Assembly (NCBI GenBank): GCA_038373885.1
Contig: JAWZYV010013161.1
Coordinates: forward strand, 1-64,000
From: Cheiracanthium punctorium
Lineage: Eukaryota; Arthropoda; Arachnida; Araneae; Cheiracanthiidae
DNA length: 64,000 nucleotides
Direction of reading: 5' to 3'
This document shows, piece after piece, positions 40,492-54,409 of this stretch (position 1 is the stretch's first letter; each line of letters starts with the position of its first letter). The notes below the pieces were generated by a model that was not told where the DNA came from, searched no databases, and saw only the letters and a program-made list of their open reading frames with translations. Both the position numbers and the translations under genes were made by a program.

Positions 40492-41059
40492 CAGAACGGA
40501 AATTTTAACGGACTGTTCCTAGAAAAAACACAAGCAACCAGGGCATGAGCGGAAATCGAACACTCAATCAAACGCTTTAAAAGTTTACGGGAGATTTTGT
40601 TTGTTTGTGGGATTACGCCCGATTAGTTACGCGTGGGCTCTAGGCCGAGGGGTGGTTTCCCCTCGATGAGGGGTCTTTCTAAGAATCCTAACCCGTATTT
40701 ATCTTAAGTTTGGGGGACACCACGGAAACTCCGAACGGTTAGGTCGGCGGACGCGGCCTGGTTTCGAAGCAGGCACCTTCACGTGCGGATAGGGGCAGAT
40801 GGAATCCCAATACTAGAACTTAGACTTTTCTACCCTCCTGTTTGACAGGGGAAAACACGAGCGTGTCTGTTCTCGTTTTTTCTTTCTTTTTTTTTGAGGG
40901 GGGAGGGGTAATTGAAATTAATAATTGTTACAAATATATTTATTATATATTTATAATAAATACATATATATGTGTGTGCAGATATGTATTTACACACATA
41001 TAAAGTAATGTATTGTCCTCATAGTAATGTATTTATTATTTATATATGTATGAATATAT

Positions 41060-41253
41060 CAGTGGCGTAACTACAGGGGGGTTAACCTCCACCCACCCCA
41101 CAATAAGGAATTTTTTTGTAATACAAAACGTATTTTCTTCACACTCGCACAACACACACACACAACGATTCATGTATATATACACATATACATGAATCGT
41201 TGTAGTCGTAACCCCTCCCCCACCCCTATGAAAAATTTCTTCCTGCGCCACTG
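41060..41253. mobile_element. hAT MITE, array unit 2
   Basis: Same as 36407-36600; one C run carries a T (CCCCTCCCC). Confidence 0.9.
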
Positions 41254-43406
41254 GAATGTATAAATACATTTTAATTTACTATATACAATAACTTATACTT
41301 AATAATGACTAGAGGTCAGAATTATTTTAACTAATATTGCAATGGCCACTAAATTTATTAAAAAGTATGCCAATAAATAAAAAGAAATAAATGAGATTAC
41401 AAACGACTTCCTAAAAAAAGTTCATGCATTTTTTTCATTTTTAAAATAAAGGTAACGCTTTTCAACATACTTCTCTAACCAGTCTCTTAAAAGAAGTTAG
41501 TGTATCCTTCCCCTTCTGTGTCAATCGTTGCATTGGGAATCGGGAAGCAACGGCAATCAGGGTTGAGGAATTCAGAATATTATTACCATAATCTTAGAGA
41601 ACTGGACGCCAGAATTATTTAAACTACCGTTGTAATTTCATATATTGAGTCTTTCATACAGCATCAAGATATTGAGTCTTTGGTACTGCTGAGACGCAAC
41701 GTGTGCGTTTGGGCCATCGGGGAGCAACGACGATCAGGGAAGGAGAATCGCAGCCACAGTTTCTGTTCGATAAGAGGTAGCAATAGAAACAAAGGCAATA
41801 AATTATATTTTCATTCTGCCGTTAGAGTGTAATCTATGAAAGCTATTTTGTTTGCTCCTGTTAAAGTGCTTTAAATACTACACTTCCTACATTCATGGCA
41901 AACTATTTTTTCACAAACTCCAAAAACTAGTTATTGCTCGTGAATTTTTGCGTAAACAAGATTGGTTGCCTAACCTTGTTTGCGTTAACAAGGTTCAGCA
42001 GGATAGGCACCCTATAAAAAATGCTGGTCCTAGGATACGCCCAAATATTTTCTATTTTATGATTAGTTGCATTAAACAATTTATTTACAATCAAGCCGGT
42101 GCTGGAGACAGGTGAATGAGAGATACTATTGCACATGATCCCGTGGACATCGAAAGTCTGTGCTTAGTAAATTGAATAATTTCTAGTTTTATAAAACGAA
42201 AAATTAGTAAGTAAATAAAAATAAACCAACTTTAATTCTAGTAAAAAGTAAGTTTCCTTCTACCTCAAAATAAATCTTATAGTCTTAAAAATAAAAGTAA
42301 AATCACACCGAGGTACTGAGAAAATTAGGTTTATCCGTTTTTCCTCGAAAATGGGGGAAAGCATATAGGGTGCCAATTTACACATCTGGTCAGAAAAAGT
42401 AGGGGTCGTTAAGAAAGTGCGAAGCTGCTATTTTCTGATCAATCCTTTCTAACTCATATGCGGTTTCCCGATCTAACAGAGGTCAATGAAGTCGTTACCG
42501 GGCTATTTGAAGGTCGTTAAAAAGCCATTAAATTGTCCCCTCTCCTCGTTGTCAACTGTAAGGGTCAGTAGAGAGATATTTTTTCCGGTTTTTCTGTTTG
42601 AAGACACTCTACAGTTAGTTGGCATTTTGTTAGCCCGCATTGCATGATTTTTGTCTTTTTACGATGGACGAAATAACGCATTGTCGCCTCTAAATCAAAA
42701 GAATATAGAGTTCTAAATTAGTGTATTGCTTCATTACTATTAGCTTTTCATGTTCAATAAATAAACAAATTAACACAGCGCACACCAGAAACTAAATTAC
42801 ATAGAAGTTTTTAAAAGTTAATAAACAATTAATGCATGATATTTACTTCTACAAAGGAAGTTTTTAGACGAATTGCTGTCAAAAGTCCAGTTTTAAAAAT
42901 TAATCTTGGAGTTACTAGTGCTATTATCTGAAATTCTGTGGTTATTTTTTTTATTAATTGGAAGAAAGAATATTTAAAAATAAATTTTAAATTGAATATT
43001 TATATGCTTATTACAAAATTCTGATTAGTTGTAAATATTATCCTAAAAGGTTGTTTATAATATGTGTATATGCTATAAAAAAATAAGAAATACACTCGCA
43101 GCTATAAACAGCAATATAAATGTTACATTAAAAAAAAAAAGTGCCAGGCGGTCATTATTGAAGAATCAAATCTGAAAGATGGCCAGTATGGCCAACATTT
43201 ATATTCAAATTTGAGAATCTCTTTCAACTTTTTAACTGTTCTCTCCTATCGAAAAAAAACCCCGCATAAGTGAAAATTTCCTTTTTGCGTCCAGCAGGCA
43301 CCTTTTTAGGTGGAAAAATCCAATAAAATCGTCTGTGTGAATTAATGATAGACAGTAATGTATTCAATATGAAATATCATAATGTTCTTTTTATGACCAA
43401 ATCATG

Positions 43407-43441
<35 letters not shown>

Positions 43442-44200
43442 GGCGAATAGTTAAATACTGTTAAATCATTTTAACTCGTTACTGGCTGCTGTCATTTTAT
43501 AGTTTTTAACTGAATGATTGTCGTTTATGAGACTCATTCGTAGTCAAAGAAGTATTTCCAAAAATATGCATTCTATTCTATGATTTTCTTAACATATCTA
43601 TTAGTTGTATTTCCTATCTCTCTTTGAAAAAAAATTTTTTTTCTCTCATATAACAGACATTATTGAGAATGAAATGTGCGTATGTAAAATATAATACATA
43701 AATGCACGTCCACCAAAAAAATGTAAAATACACTATTATTTGTGTTTTAATTTTTTTTCGTAGACTTGCATTTATGTATTAATGGCGTGCTAATTAAATA
43801 TATTTATAATTAAAAAAATTAAATTTTATGCGTATTATAGCGTTTAAAACGAAACATAAATCTAAAATGAGTTAACAAATCACGAATGTCTACTTTATAC
43901 GCAGACATTAGCTATATCGCTTTATTTTTGTAAGAAATGTGATTTAGATAACTTTTCCGGATTTATTAGTTTGTATTTTTTCTAATAACTAGAATTGTTT
44001 TTGATTAGCTAATTATTATATTTGAAAAGTATGTTTAAAGACTTAGTTGCTTCTCTGAAAAGAAGTATTAGTTTTACTTTCTGCAGAATGTTTATCAAAC
44101 TTTTTATTTCATAAAATATTACTGAAGAGTAGTTAAAAAAACCTTTTTAATATTGATGATACATAAAATCAAATTAACTCGTAACATAAAATCAAATTCT

Positions 44201-45141
44201 TCTATATTAATAAAGCAATGTGTAAAGTGTTAGTTAGTTTGTTTGAATGTGTCTCGCTGTGATCGTAGACCTACCAAATTTTGTACGGAAATTTTCCATG
44301 ACAGTTCCCGACGCACCTCGAAGCGATTTTTTCAAAATTCGAATTATTTTACGAGATATCGATAAAAAAAACTTATCGCAAAAGGCTAATTTTTGCTTTC
44401 CGCCATTTCGTAATTGTAACCACACAGTGGAAAAAGCGCCATTTAATTTGCCACATTCGGCAAGTTTATTAAATGATTCAGACTCTTGAAGTAAAATAAA
44501 AGAATAACGATTTTTTTCTTTTTGTGTCTAGATTATTTGTAAGGCTGTTTTTAAATTAAAATATCGTGTGCATGGGAAATCAGAGCAGGAATGAAATGTT
44601 TTATACTCAAAAGAAAAATATTATTTAAATTTTCTGAGACTAAAATGTGCGACTTTTTAATTTGGCGAAATATTAAACGGTTTTGTGCGATTTTGTGGAG
44701 ATTATTCTAATGCTTGGCGCAATTTATCGTAATTTATCGTCTGCTGAATACACCTGAGAATAAGGTTTTGAAATTTTCATTCAGTTGGAATTGTGCATTT
44801 TTCTGTGCAGCTTTTCTCCTACTAATGACTATGTCATTTTATCTCTCACCCCCTTTATTGAAAATTGTATGAAAAACGTGTCCCAAAAATGCGACACAAA
44901 AGTATGCCACATAATTTTACATATATTTAAATACTATTAGTTCACAACAGCTTTAATCTATTGTTACAATATTTCGTAAAGCTACAGAATATGCTTCACA
45001 TGTATTTTTTACATATATTTAAATACTATTAGTTCACAACAGCTTTAATCTATTGTTACAATATTTCGTAAGCTGTAGAATAGGCATCACCTGTTTTTTT
45101 CTATAAATAGGTTACAATAATATGAAATAAGTAACTCAAAA
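44201..45141 (+). mobile_element. Helitron-like 5' part, unit 2
   Basis: Same 941 bp segment as in unit 1. Confidence 0.5.
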
Positions 45142-45709
45142 CAGAACGGAAATTTTAACGGACTGTTCCTAGAAAAAACACAAGCAACCAGGGCATGAGC
45201 GGAAATCGAACACTCAATCAAACGCTTTAAAAGTTTACGGGAGATTTTGTTTGTTTGTGGGATTACGCCCGATTAGTTACGCGTGGGCTCTAGGCCGAGG
45301 GGTGGTTTCCCCTCGATGAGGGGTCTTTCTAAGAATCCTAACCCGTATTTATCTTAAGTTTGGGGGACACCACGGAAACTCCGAACGGTTAGGTCGGCGG
45401 ACGCGGCCTGGTTTCGAAGCAGGCACCTTCACGTGCGGATAGGGGCAGATGGAATCCCAATACTAGAACTTAGACTTTTCTACCCTCCTGTTTGACAGGG
45501 GAAAACACGAGCGTGTCTGTTCTCGTTTTTTCTTTCTTTTTTTTTGAGGGGGGAGGGGTAATTGAAATTAATAATTGTTACAAATATATTTATTATATAT
45601 TTATAATAAATACATATATATGTGTGTGCAGATATGTATTTACACACATATAAAGTAATGTATTGTCCTCATAGTAATGTATTTATTATTTATATATGTA
45701 TGAATATAT

Positions 45710-45903
45710 CAGTGGCGTAACTACAGGGGGGTTAACCTCCACCCACCCCACAATAAGGAATTTTTTTGTAATACAAAACGTATTTTCTTCACACTCGCAC
45801 AACACACACACACAACGATTCATGTATATATACACATATACATGAATCGTTGTAGTCGTAACCCCCCCCCCACCCCTATGAAAAATTTCTTCCTGCGCCA
45901 CTG
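45710..45903. mobile_element. hAT MITE, array unit 3
   Basis: Same as 36407-36600. Confidence 0.9.
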
Positions 45904-48057
45904 GAATGTATAAATACATTTTAATTTACTATATACAATAACTTATACTTAATAATGACTAGAGGTCAGAATTATTTTAACTAATATTGCAATGGCCACT
46001 AAATTTATTAAAAAGTATGCCAATAAATAAAAAGAAATAAATGAGATTACAAACGACTTCCTAAAAAAAGTTCATGCATTTTTTTCATTTTTAAAATAAA
46101 GGTAACGCTTTTCAACATACTTCTCTAACCAGTCTCTTAAAAGAAGTTAGTGTATCCTTCCCCTTCTGTGTCAATCGTTGCATTGGGAATCGGGAAGCAA
46201 CGGCAATCAGGGTTGAGGAATTCAGAATATTATTACCATAATCTTAGAGAACTGGACGCCAGAATTATTTAAACTACCGTTGTAATTTCATATATTGAGT
46301 CTTTCATACAGCATCAAGATATTGAGTCTTTGGTACTGCTGAGACGCAACGTGTGCGTTTGGGCCATCGGGGAGCAACGACGATCAGGGAAGGAGAATCG
46401 CAGCCACCGTTTCTGTTCGATAAGAGGTAGCAATAGAAACAAAGGCAATAAATTATATTTTCATTCTGCCGTTAGAGTGTAATCTATGAAAGCTATTTTG
46501 TTTGCTCCTGTTAAAGTGCTTTAAATACTACACTTCCTACATTCATGGCAAACTATTTTTTCACAAACTCCAAAAACTAGTTATTGCTCGTGAATTTTTG
46601 CGTAAACAAGATTGGTTGCCTAACCTTGTTTGCGTTAACAAGGTTCAGCAGGATAGGCACCCTATAAAAAATGCTGGTCCTAGGATACGCCCAAATATTT
46701 TCTATTTTATGATTAGTTGCATTAAACAATTTATTTACAATCAAGCCGGTGCTGGAGACAGGTGAATGAGAGATACTATTGCACATGATCCCGTGGACAT
46801 CGAAAGTCTGTGCTTAGTAAATTGAATAATTTCTAGTTTTATAAAACGAAAAATTAGTAAGTAAATAAAAATAAACCAACTTTAATTCTAGTAAAAAGTA
46901 AGTTTCCTTCTACCTCAAAATAAATCTTATAGTCTTAAAAATAAAAGTAAAATCACACCGAGGTACTGAGAAAATTAGGTTTATCCGTTTTTCCTCGAAA
47001 ATGGGGGAAAGCATATAGGGTGCCAATTTACACATCTGGTCAGAAAAAGTAGGGGTCGTTAAGAAAGTGCGAAGCTGCTATTTTCTGATCAATCCTTTCT
47101 AACTCATATGCGGTTTCCCGATCTAACAGAGGTCAATGAAGTCGTTACCGGGCTATTTGAAGGTCGTTAAAAAGCCATTAAATTGTCCCCTCTCCTCGTT
47201 GTCAACTGTAAGGGTCAGTAGAGAGATATTTTTTCCGGTTTTTCTGTTTGAAGACACTCTACAGTTAGTTGGCATTTTGTTAGCCCGCATTGCATGATTT
47301 TTGTCTTTTTACGATGGACGAAATAACGCATTGTCGCCTCTAAATCAAAAGAATATAGAGTTCTAAATTAGTGTATTGCTTCATTACTATTAGCTTTTCA
47401 TGTTCAATAAATAAACAAATTAACACAGCGCACACCAGAAACTAAATTACATAGAAGTTTTTAAAAGTTAATAAACAATTAATGCATGATATTTACTTCT
47501 ACAAAGGAAGTTTTTAGACGAATTGCTGTCAAAAGTCCAGTTTTAAAAATTAATCTTGGAGTTACTAGTGCTATTATCTGAAATTCTGTGGTTATTTTTT
47601 TTATTAATTGGAAGAAAGAATATTTAAAAATAAATTTTAAATTGAATATTTATATGCTTATTACAAAATTCTGATTAGTTGTAAATATTATCCTAAAAGG
47701 TTGTTTATAATATGTGTATATGCTATAAAAAAATAAGAAATACACTCGCAGCTATAAACAGCAATATAAATGTTACATTAAAAAAAAAAAGTGCCAGGCG
47801 GTCATTATTGAAGAATCAAATCTGAAAGATGGCCAGTATGGCCAACATTTATATTCAAATTTGAGAATCTCTTTCAACTTTTTAACTGTTCTCTCCTATC
47901 GAAAAAAAAACCCCGCATAAGTGAAAATTTCCTTTTTGCGTCCAGCAGGCACCTTTTTAGGTGGAAAAATCCAATAAAATCGTCTGTGTGAATTAATGAT
48001 AGACAGTAATGTATTCAATATGAAATATCATAATGTTCTTTTTATGACCAAATCATG

Positions 48058-48090
<33 letters not shown>

Positions 48091-48849
48091 GGCGAATAGT
48101 TAAATACTGTTAAATCATTTTAACTCGTTACTGGCTGCTGTCATTTTATAGTTTTTAACTGAATGATTGTCGTTTATGAGACTCATTCGTAGTCAAAGAA
48201 GTATTTCCAAAAATATGCATTCTATTCTATGATTTTCTTAACATATCTATTAGTTGTATTTCCTATCTCTCTTTGAAAAAAAATTTTTTTTCTCTCATAT
48301 AACAGACATTATTGAGAATGAAATGTGCGTATGTAAAATATAATACATAAATGCACGTCCACCAAAAAAATGTAAAATACACTATTATTTGTGTTTTAAT
48401 TTTTTTTCGTAGACTTGCATTTATGTATTAATGGCGTGCTAATTAAATATATTTATAATTAAAAAAATTAAATTTTATGCGTATTATAGCGTTTAAAACG
48501 AAACATAAATCTAAAATGAGTTAACAAATCACGAATGTCTACTTTATACGCAGACATTAGCTATATCGCTTTATTTTTGTAAGAAATGTGATTTAGATAA
48601 CTTTTCTGGATTTATTAGTTTGTATTTTTTCTAATAATTAGAATTGTTTTTGATTAGCTAATTATTATATTTGAAAAGTATGTTTAAAGACTTAGTTGCT
48701 TCTCTGAAAAGAAGTATTAGTTTTACTTTCTGCAGAATGTTTATCAAACTTTTTATTTCATAAAATATTACTGAAGAGTAGTTAAAAAAACCTTTTTAAT
48801 ATTGATGATACATAAAATCAAATTAACTCGTAACATAAAATCAAATTCT

Positions 48850-49790
48850 TCTATATTAATAAAGCAATGTGTAAAGTGTTAGTTAGTTTGTTTGAATGTG
48901 TCTCGCTGTGATCGTAGACCTACCAAATTTTGTACGGAAATTTTCCATGACAGTTCCCGACGCACCTCGAAGCGATTTTTTCAAAATTCGAATTATTTTA
49001 CGAGATATCGATAAAAAAAACTTATCGCAAAAGGCTAATTTTTGCTTTCCGCCATTTCGTAATTGTAACCCCACAGTGGAAAAAGCGCCATTTAATTTGC
49101 CACATTCGGCAAGTTTATTAAATGATTCAGACTCTTGAAGTAAAATAAAAGAATAACGATTTTTTTCTTTTTGTGTCTAGATTATTTGTAAGGCTGTTTT
49201 TAAATTAAAATATCGTGTGCATGGGAAATCAGAGCAGGAATGAAATGTTTTATACTCAAAAGAAAAATATTATTTAAATTTTCTGAGACTAAAATGTGCG
49301 ACTTTTTAATTTGGCGAAATATTAAACGGTTTTGTGCGATTTTGAGGAGATTATTCTAATGCTTGGCGCAATTTATCGTAATTTATCGTCTGCTGAATAC
49401 ACCTGAGAATAAGGTTTTGAAATTTTCATTCAGTTGGAATTGTGCATTTTTCTGTGCAGCTTTTCTCCTACTAATGACTATGTCATTTTATCTCTCACCC
49501 CCTTTATTGAAAATTGTATGAAAAACGTGTCCCAAAAATGCGACATAAAAGTATGCCACATAATTTTACATATATTTAAATACTATTAGTTCACAACAGC
49601 TTTAATCTATTGTTACAATATTTCGTAAAGCTACAGAATATGCTTCACATGTATTTTTTACATATATTTAAATACTATTAGTTCACAACAGCTTTAATCT
49701 ATTGTTACAATATTTCGTAAGCTGTAGAATAGGCATCACCTGTTTTTTTCTATAAATAGGTTACAATAATATGAAATAAGTAACTCAAAA
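48850..49790 (+). mobile_element. Helitron-like 5' part, unit 3
   Basis: Same segment; shares its point changes with unit 5. Confidence 0.5.
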
Positions 49791-50360
49791 CAGAACGGAA
49801 ATTTTAACGGACTGTTCCTAGAAAAAACACAAGCAACCAGGGCATGAGCGGAAATCGAACACTCAATCAAACGCTTTAAAAGTTTACGGGAGATTTTGTT
49901 TGTTTGTGGGATTACGCCCGATTAGTTACGCGTGGGCTCTAGGCCGAGGGGTGGTTTCCCCTCGATGAGGGGTCTTTCTAAGAATCCTAACCCGTATTTA
50001 TCTTAAGTTTGGGGGACACCACGGAAACTCCGAACGGTTAGGTCGGCGGACGCGGCCTGGTTTCGAAGCAGGCACCTTCACGTGCGGATAGGGGCAGATG
50101 GAATCCCAATACTAGAACTTAGACTTTTCTACCCTCCTGTTTGACAGGGGAAAACACGAGCGTGTCTGTTCTCGTTTTTTCTTTCTCTTTTTTTTTGAGG
50201 GGGGAGGGGTAATTGAAATTAATAATTGTTACAAATATATTTATTATATATTTATAATAAATACATATATATGTGTGTGCAGATATGTATTTACACACAT
50301 ATAAAGTAATGTATTGTCCTCATAGTAATGTATTTATTATTTATATATGTATGAATATAT

Positions 50361-50554
50361 CAGTGGCGTAACTACAGGGGGGTTAACCTCCACCCACCCC
50401 ACAATAAGGAATTTTTTTGTAATACAAAACGTATTTTCTTCACACTCGCACAACACACACACACAACGATTCATGTATATATACACATATACATGAATCG
50501 TTGTAGTCGTAACCCCCCCCCCACCCCTATGAAAAATTTCTTCCTGCGCCACTG
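50361..50554. mobile_element. hAT MITE, array unit 4
   Basis: Same as 36407-36600. Confidence 0.9.
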
Positions 50555-52706
50555 GAATGTATAAATACATTTTAATTTACTATATACAATAACTTATACT
50601 TAATAATGACTAGAGGTCAGAATTATTTTAACTAATATTGCAATGGCCACTAAATTTATTAAAAAGTATGCCAATAAATAAAAAGAAATAAATGAGATTA
50701 CAAACGACTTCCTAAAAAAAGTTCATGCATTTTTTTCATTTTTAAAATAAAGGTAACGCTTTTCAACATACTTCTCTAACCAGTCTCTTAAAAGAAGTTA
50801 GTGTATCCTTCCCCTTCTGTGTCAATCGTTGCATTGGGAATCGGGAAGCAACGGCAATCAGGGTTGAGGAATTCAGAATATTATTACCATAATCTTAGAG
50901 AACTGGACGCCAGAATTATTTAAACTACCGTTGTAATTTCATATATTGAGTCTTTCATACAGCATCAAGATATTGAGTCTTTGGTACTGCTGAGACGCAA
51001 CGTGTGCGTTTGGGCCATCGGGGAGCAACGACGATCAGGGAAGGAGAATCGCAGCCACAGTTTCTGTTCGATAAGAGGTAGCAATAGAAACAAAGGCAAT
51101 AAATTATATTTTCATTCTGCCGTTAGAGTGTAATCTATGAAAGCTATTTTGTTTGCTCCTGTTAAAGTGCTTTAAATACTACACTTCCTACATTCATGGC
51201 AAACTATTTTTTCACAAACTCCAAAAACTAGTTATTGCTCGTGAATTTTTGCGTAAACAAGATTGGTTGCCTAACCTTGTTTGCGTTAACAAGGTTCAGC
51301 AGGATAGGCACCCTATAAAAAATGCTGGTCCTAGGATACGCCCAAATATTTTCTATTTTATGATTAGTTGCATTAAACAATTTATTTACAATCAAGCCGG
51401 TGCTGGAGACAGGTGAATGAGAGATACTATTGCACATGATCCCGTGGACATCGAAAGTCTGTGCTTAGTAAATTGAATAATTTCTAGTTTTATAAAACGA
51501 AAAATTAGTAAGTAAATAAAAATAAACCAACTTTAATTCTAGTAAAAAGTAAGTTTCCTTCTACCTCAAAATAAATCTTATAGTCTTAAAAATAAAAGTA
51601 AAATCACACCGAGGTACTGAGAAAATTAGGTTTATCCGTTTTTCCTCGAAAATGGGGGAAAGCATATAGGGTGCCAATTTACACATCTGGTCAGAAAAAG
51701 TAGGGGTCGTTAAGAAAGTGCGAAGCTGCTATTTTCTGATCAATCCTTTCTAACTCATATGCGGTTTCCCGATCTAACAGAGGTCAATGAAGTCGTTACC
51801 GGGCTATTTGAAGGTCGTTAAAAAGCCATTAAATTGTCCCCTCTCCTCGTTGTCAACTGTAAGGGTCAGTAGAGAGATATTTTTTCCGGTTTTTCTGTTT
51901 GAAGACACTCTACAGTTAGTTGGCATTTTGTTAGCCCGCATTGCATGATTTTTGTCTTTTTACGATGGACGAAATAACGCATTGTCGCCTCTAAATCAAA
52001 AGAATATAGAGTTCTAAATTAGTGTATTGCTTCATTACTATTAGCTTTTCATGTTCAATAAATAAACAAATTAACACAGCGCACACCAGAAACTAAATTA
52101 CATAGAAGTTTTTAAAAGTTAATAAACAATTAATGCATGATATTTACTTCTACAAAGGAAGTTTTTAGACGAATTGCTGTCAAAAGTCCAGTTTTAAAAA
52201 TTAATCTTGGAGTTACTAGTGCTATTATCTGAAATTCTGTGGTTATTTTTTTTATTAATTGGAAGAAAGAATATTTAAAAATAAATTTTAAATTGAATAT
52301 TTATATGCTTATTACAAAATTCTGATTAGTTGTAAATATTATCCTAAAAGGTTGTTTATAATATGTGTATATGCTATAAAAAAATAAGAAATACACTCGC
52401 AGCTATAAACAGCAATATAAATGTTACATTAAAAAAAAAAGTGCCAGGCGGTCATTATTGAAGAATCAAATCTGAAAGATGGCCAGTATGGCCAACATTT
52501 ATATTCAAATTTGAGAATCTCTTTCAACTTTTTAACTGTTCTCTCCTATCGAAAAAAAAACCCCGCATAAGTGAAAATTTCCTTTTTGCGTCCAGCAGGC
52601 ACCTTTTTAGGTGGAAAAATCCAATAAAATCGTCTGTGTGAATTAATGATAGACAGTAATGTATTCAATATGAAATATCATAATGTTCTTTTTATGACCA
52701 AATCAT

Positions 52707-52741
<35 letters not shown>

Positions 52742-53468
52742 AAGGCGAATAGTTAAATACTGTTAAATCATTTTAACTCGTTACTGGCTGCTGTCATTTT
52801 ATAGTTTTTAACTGAATGATTGTCGTTTATGAGACTCATTCGTAGTCAAAGAAGTATTTCCAAAAATATGCATTCTATTCTATGATTTTCTTAACATATC
52901 TATTAGTTGTATTTCCTATCTCTCTTTGAAAAAAAATTGAAATGTGCGTATGTAAAATATAATACATAAATGCACGTCCACCAAAAAAATGTAAAATACA
53001 CTATTATTTGTGTTTTAATTTTTTTTCGTAGACTTGCATTTATGTATTAATGGCGTGCTAATTAAATATATTTATAATTAAAAAAATTAAATTTTATGCG
53101 TATTATAGCGTTTAAAACGAAACATAAATCTAAAATGAGTTAACAAATCACGAATGTCTACTTTATACGCAGACATTAGCTATATCGCTTTATTTTTGTA
53201 AGAAATGTGATTTAGATAACTTTTCCGGATTTATTAGTTTGTATTTTTTCTAATAACTAGAATTGTTTTTGATTAGCTAATTATTATATTTGAAAAGTAT
53301 GTTTAAAGACTTTGTTGCTTCTCTGAAAAGAAGTATTAGTTTTACTTTCTGCAGAATGTTTATCAAACTTTTTATTTCATAAAATATTACTGAAGAGTAG
53401 TTAAAAAAACCTTTTTAATATTGATGATACATAAAATCAAATTAACTCGTAACATAAAATCAAATTCT

Positions 53469-54409
53469 TCTATATTAATAAAGCAATGTGTAAAGTGTTA
53501 GTTAGTTTGTTTGAATGTGTCTCGCTGTGATCGTAGACCTACCAAATTTTGTACGGAAATTTTCCATGACAGTTCCCGACGCACCTCGAAGCGATTTTTT
53601 CAAAATTCGAATTATTTTACGAGATATCGATAAAAAAAACTTATCGCAAAAGGCTAATTTTTGCTTTCCGCCATTTCGTAATTGTAACCACACAGTGGAA
53701 AAAGCGCCATTTAATTTGCCACATTCGGCAAGTTTATTAAATGATTCAGACTCTTGAAGTAAAATAAAAGAATAACGATTTTTTTCTTTTTGTGTCTAGA
53801 TTATTTGTAAGGCTGTTTTTAAATTAAAATATCGTGTGCATGGGAAATCAGAGCAGGAATGAAATGTTTTATACTCAAAAGAAAAATATTATTTAAATTT
53901 TCTGAGACTAAAATGTGCGACTTTTTAATTTGGCGAAATATTAAACGGTTTTGTGCGATTTTGTGGAGATTATTCTAATGCTTGGCGCAATTTATCGTAA
54001 TTTATCGTCTGCTGAATACACCTGAGAATAAGGTTTTGAAATTTTCATTCAGTTGGAATTGTGCATTTTTCTGTGCAGCTTTTCTCCTACTAATGACTAT
54101 GTCATTTTATCTCTCACCCCCTTTATTGAAAATTGTATGAAAAACGTGTCCCAAAAATGCGACATAAAAGTATGCCACATAATTTTACATATATTTAAAT
54201 ACTATTAGTTCACAACAGCTTTAATCTATTGTTACAATATTTCGTAAAGCTACAGAATATGCTTCACATGTATTTTTTACATATATTTAAATACTATTAG
54301 TTCACAACAGCTTTAATCTATTGTTACAATATTTCGTAAGCTGTAGAATAGGCATCACCTGTTTTTTTCTATAAATAGGTTACAATAATATGAAATAAGT
54401 AACTCAAAA
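53469..54409 (+). mobile_element. Helitron-like 5' part, unit 4
   Basis: Same segment; most changes agree with units 1 and 2, and one (GCGACATAAA) with units 3 and 5. Confidence 0.5.

Larger units (their letters stand above)
40492..45141 (+). repeat. array unit 2
   Basis: Follows unit 1 without spacer. It shares with units 3 and 4 the CCC and CAATACTAG variants at its start, and with units 1 and 4 the CCACAGTTT and TTTTCCGG variants further in. T run about 29. Confidence 0.95.
45142..49790 (+). repeat. array unit 3
   Basis: Start variants are like units 2 and 4. In the middle and right part it matches unit 5 (CCACCGTTT near 46406, TTTTCTGG near 48604, ACCCCACAGTGG near 49069, TTTGAGGAG near 49343). 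T run about 27. Confidence 0.95.
49791..54409 (+). repeat. array unit 4
   Basis: The shortest unit because of a ~34 bp deletion at about 52938, just after an A run, which removes the CTCTCATATAACAGACATTA segment kept in the other units. It shares AAATAAGG after the T run with unit 5 only, but the next variants with units 1 and 2. Confidence 0.95.
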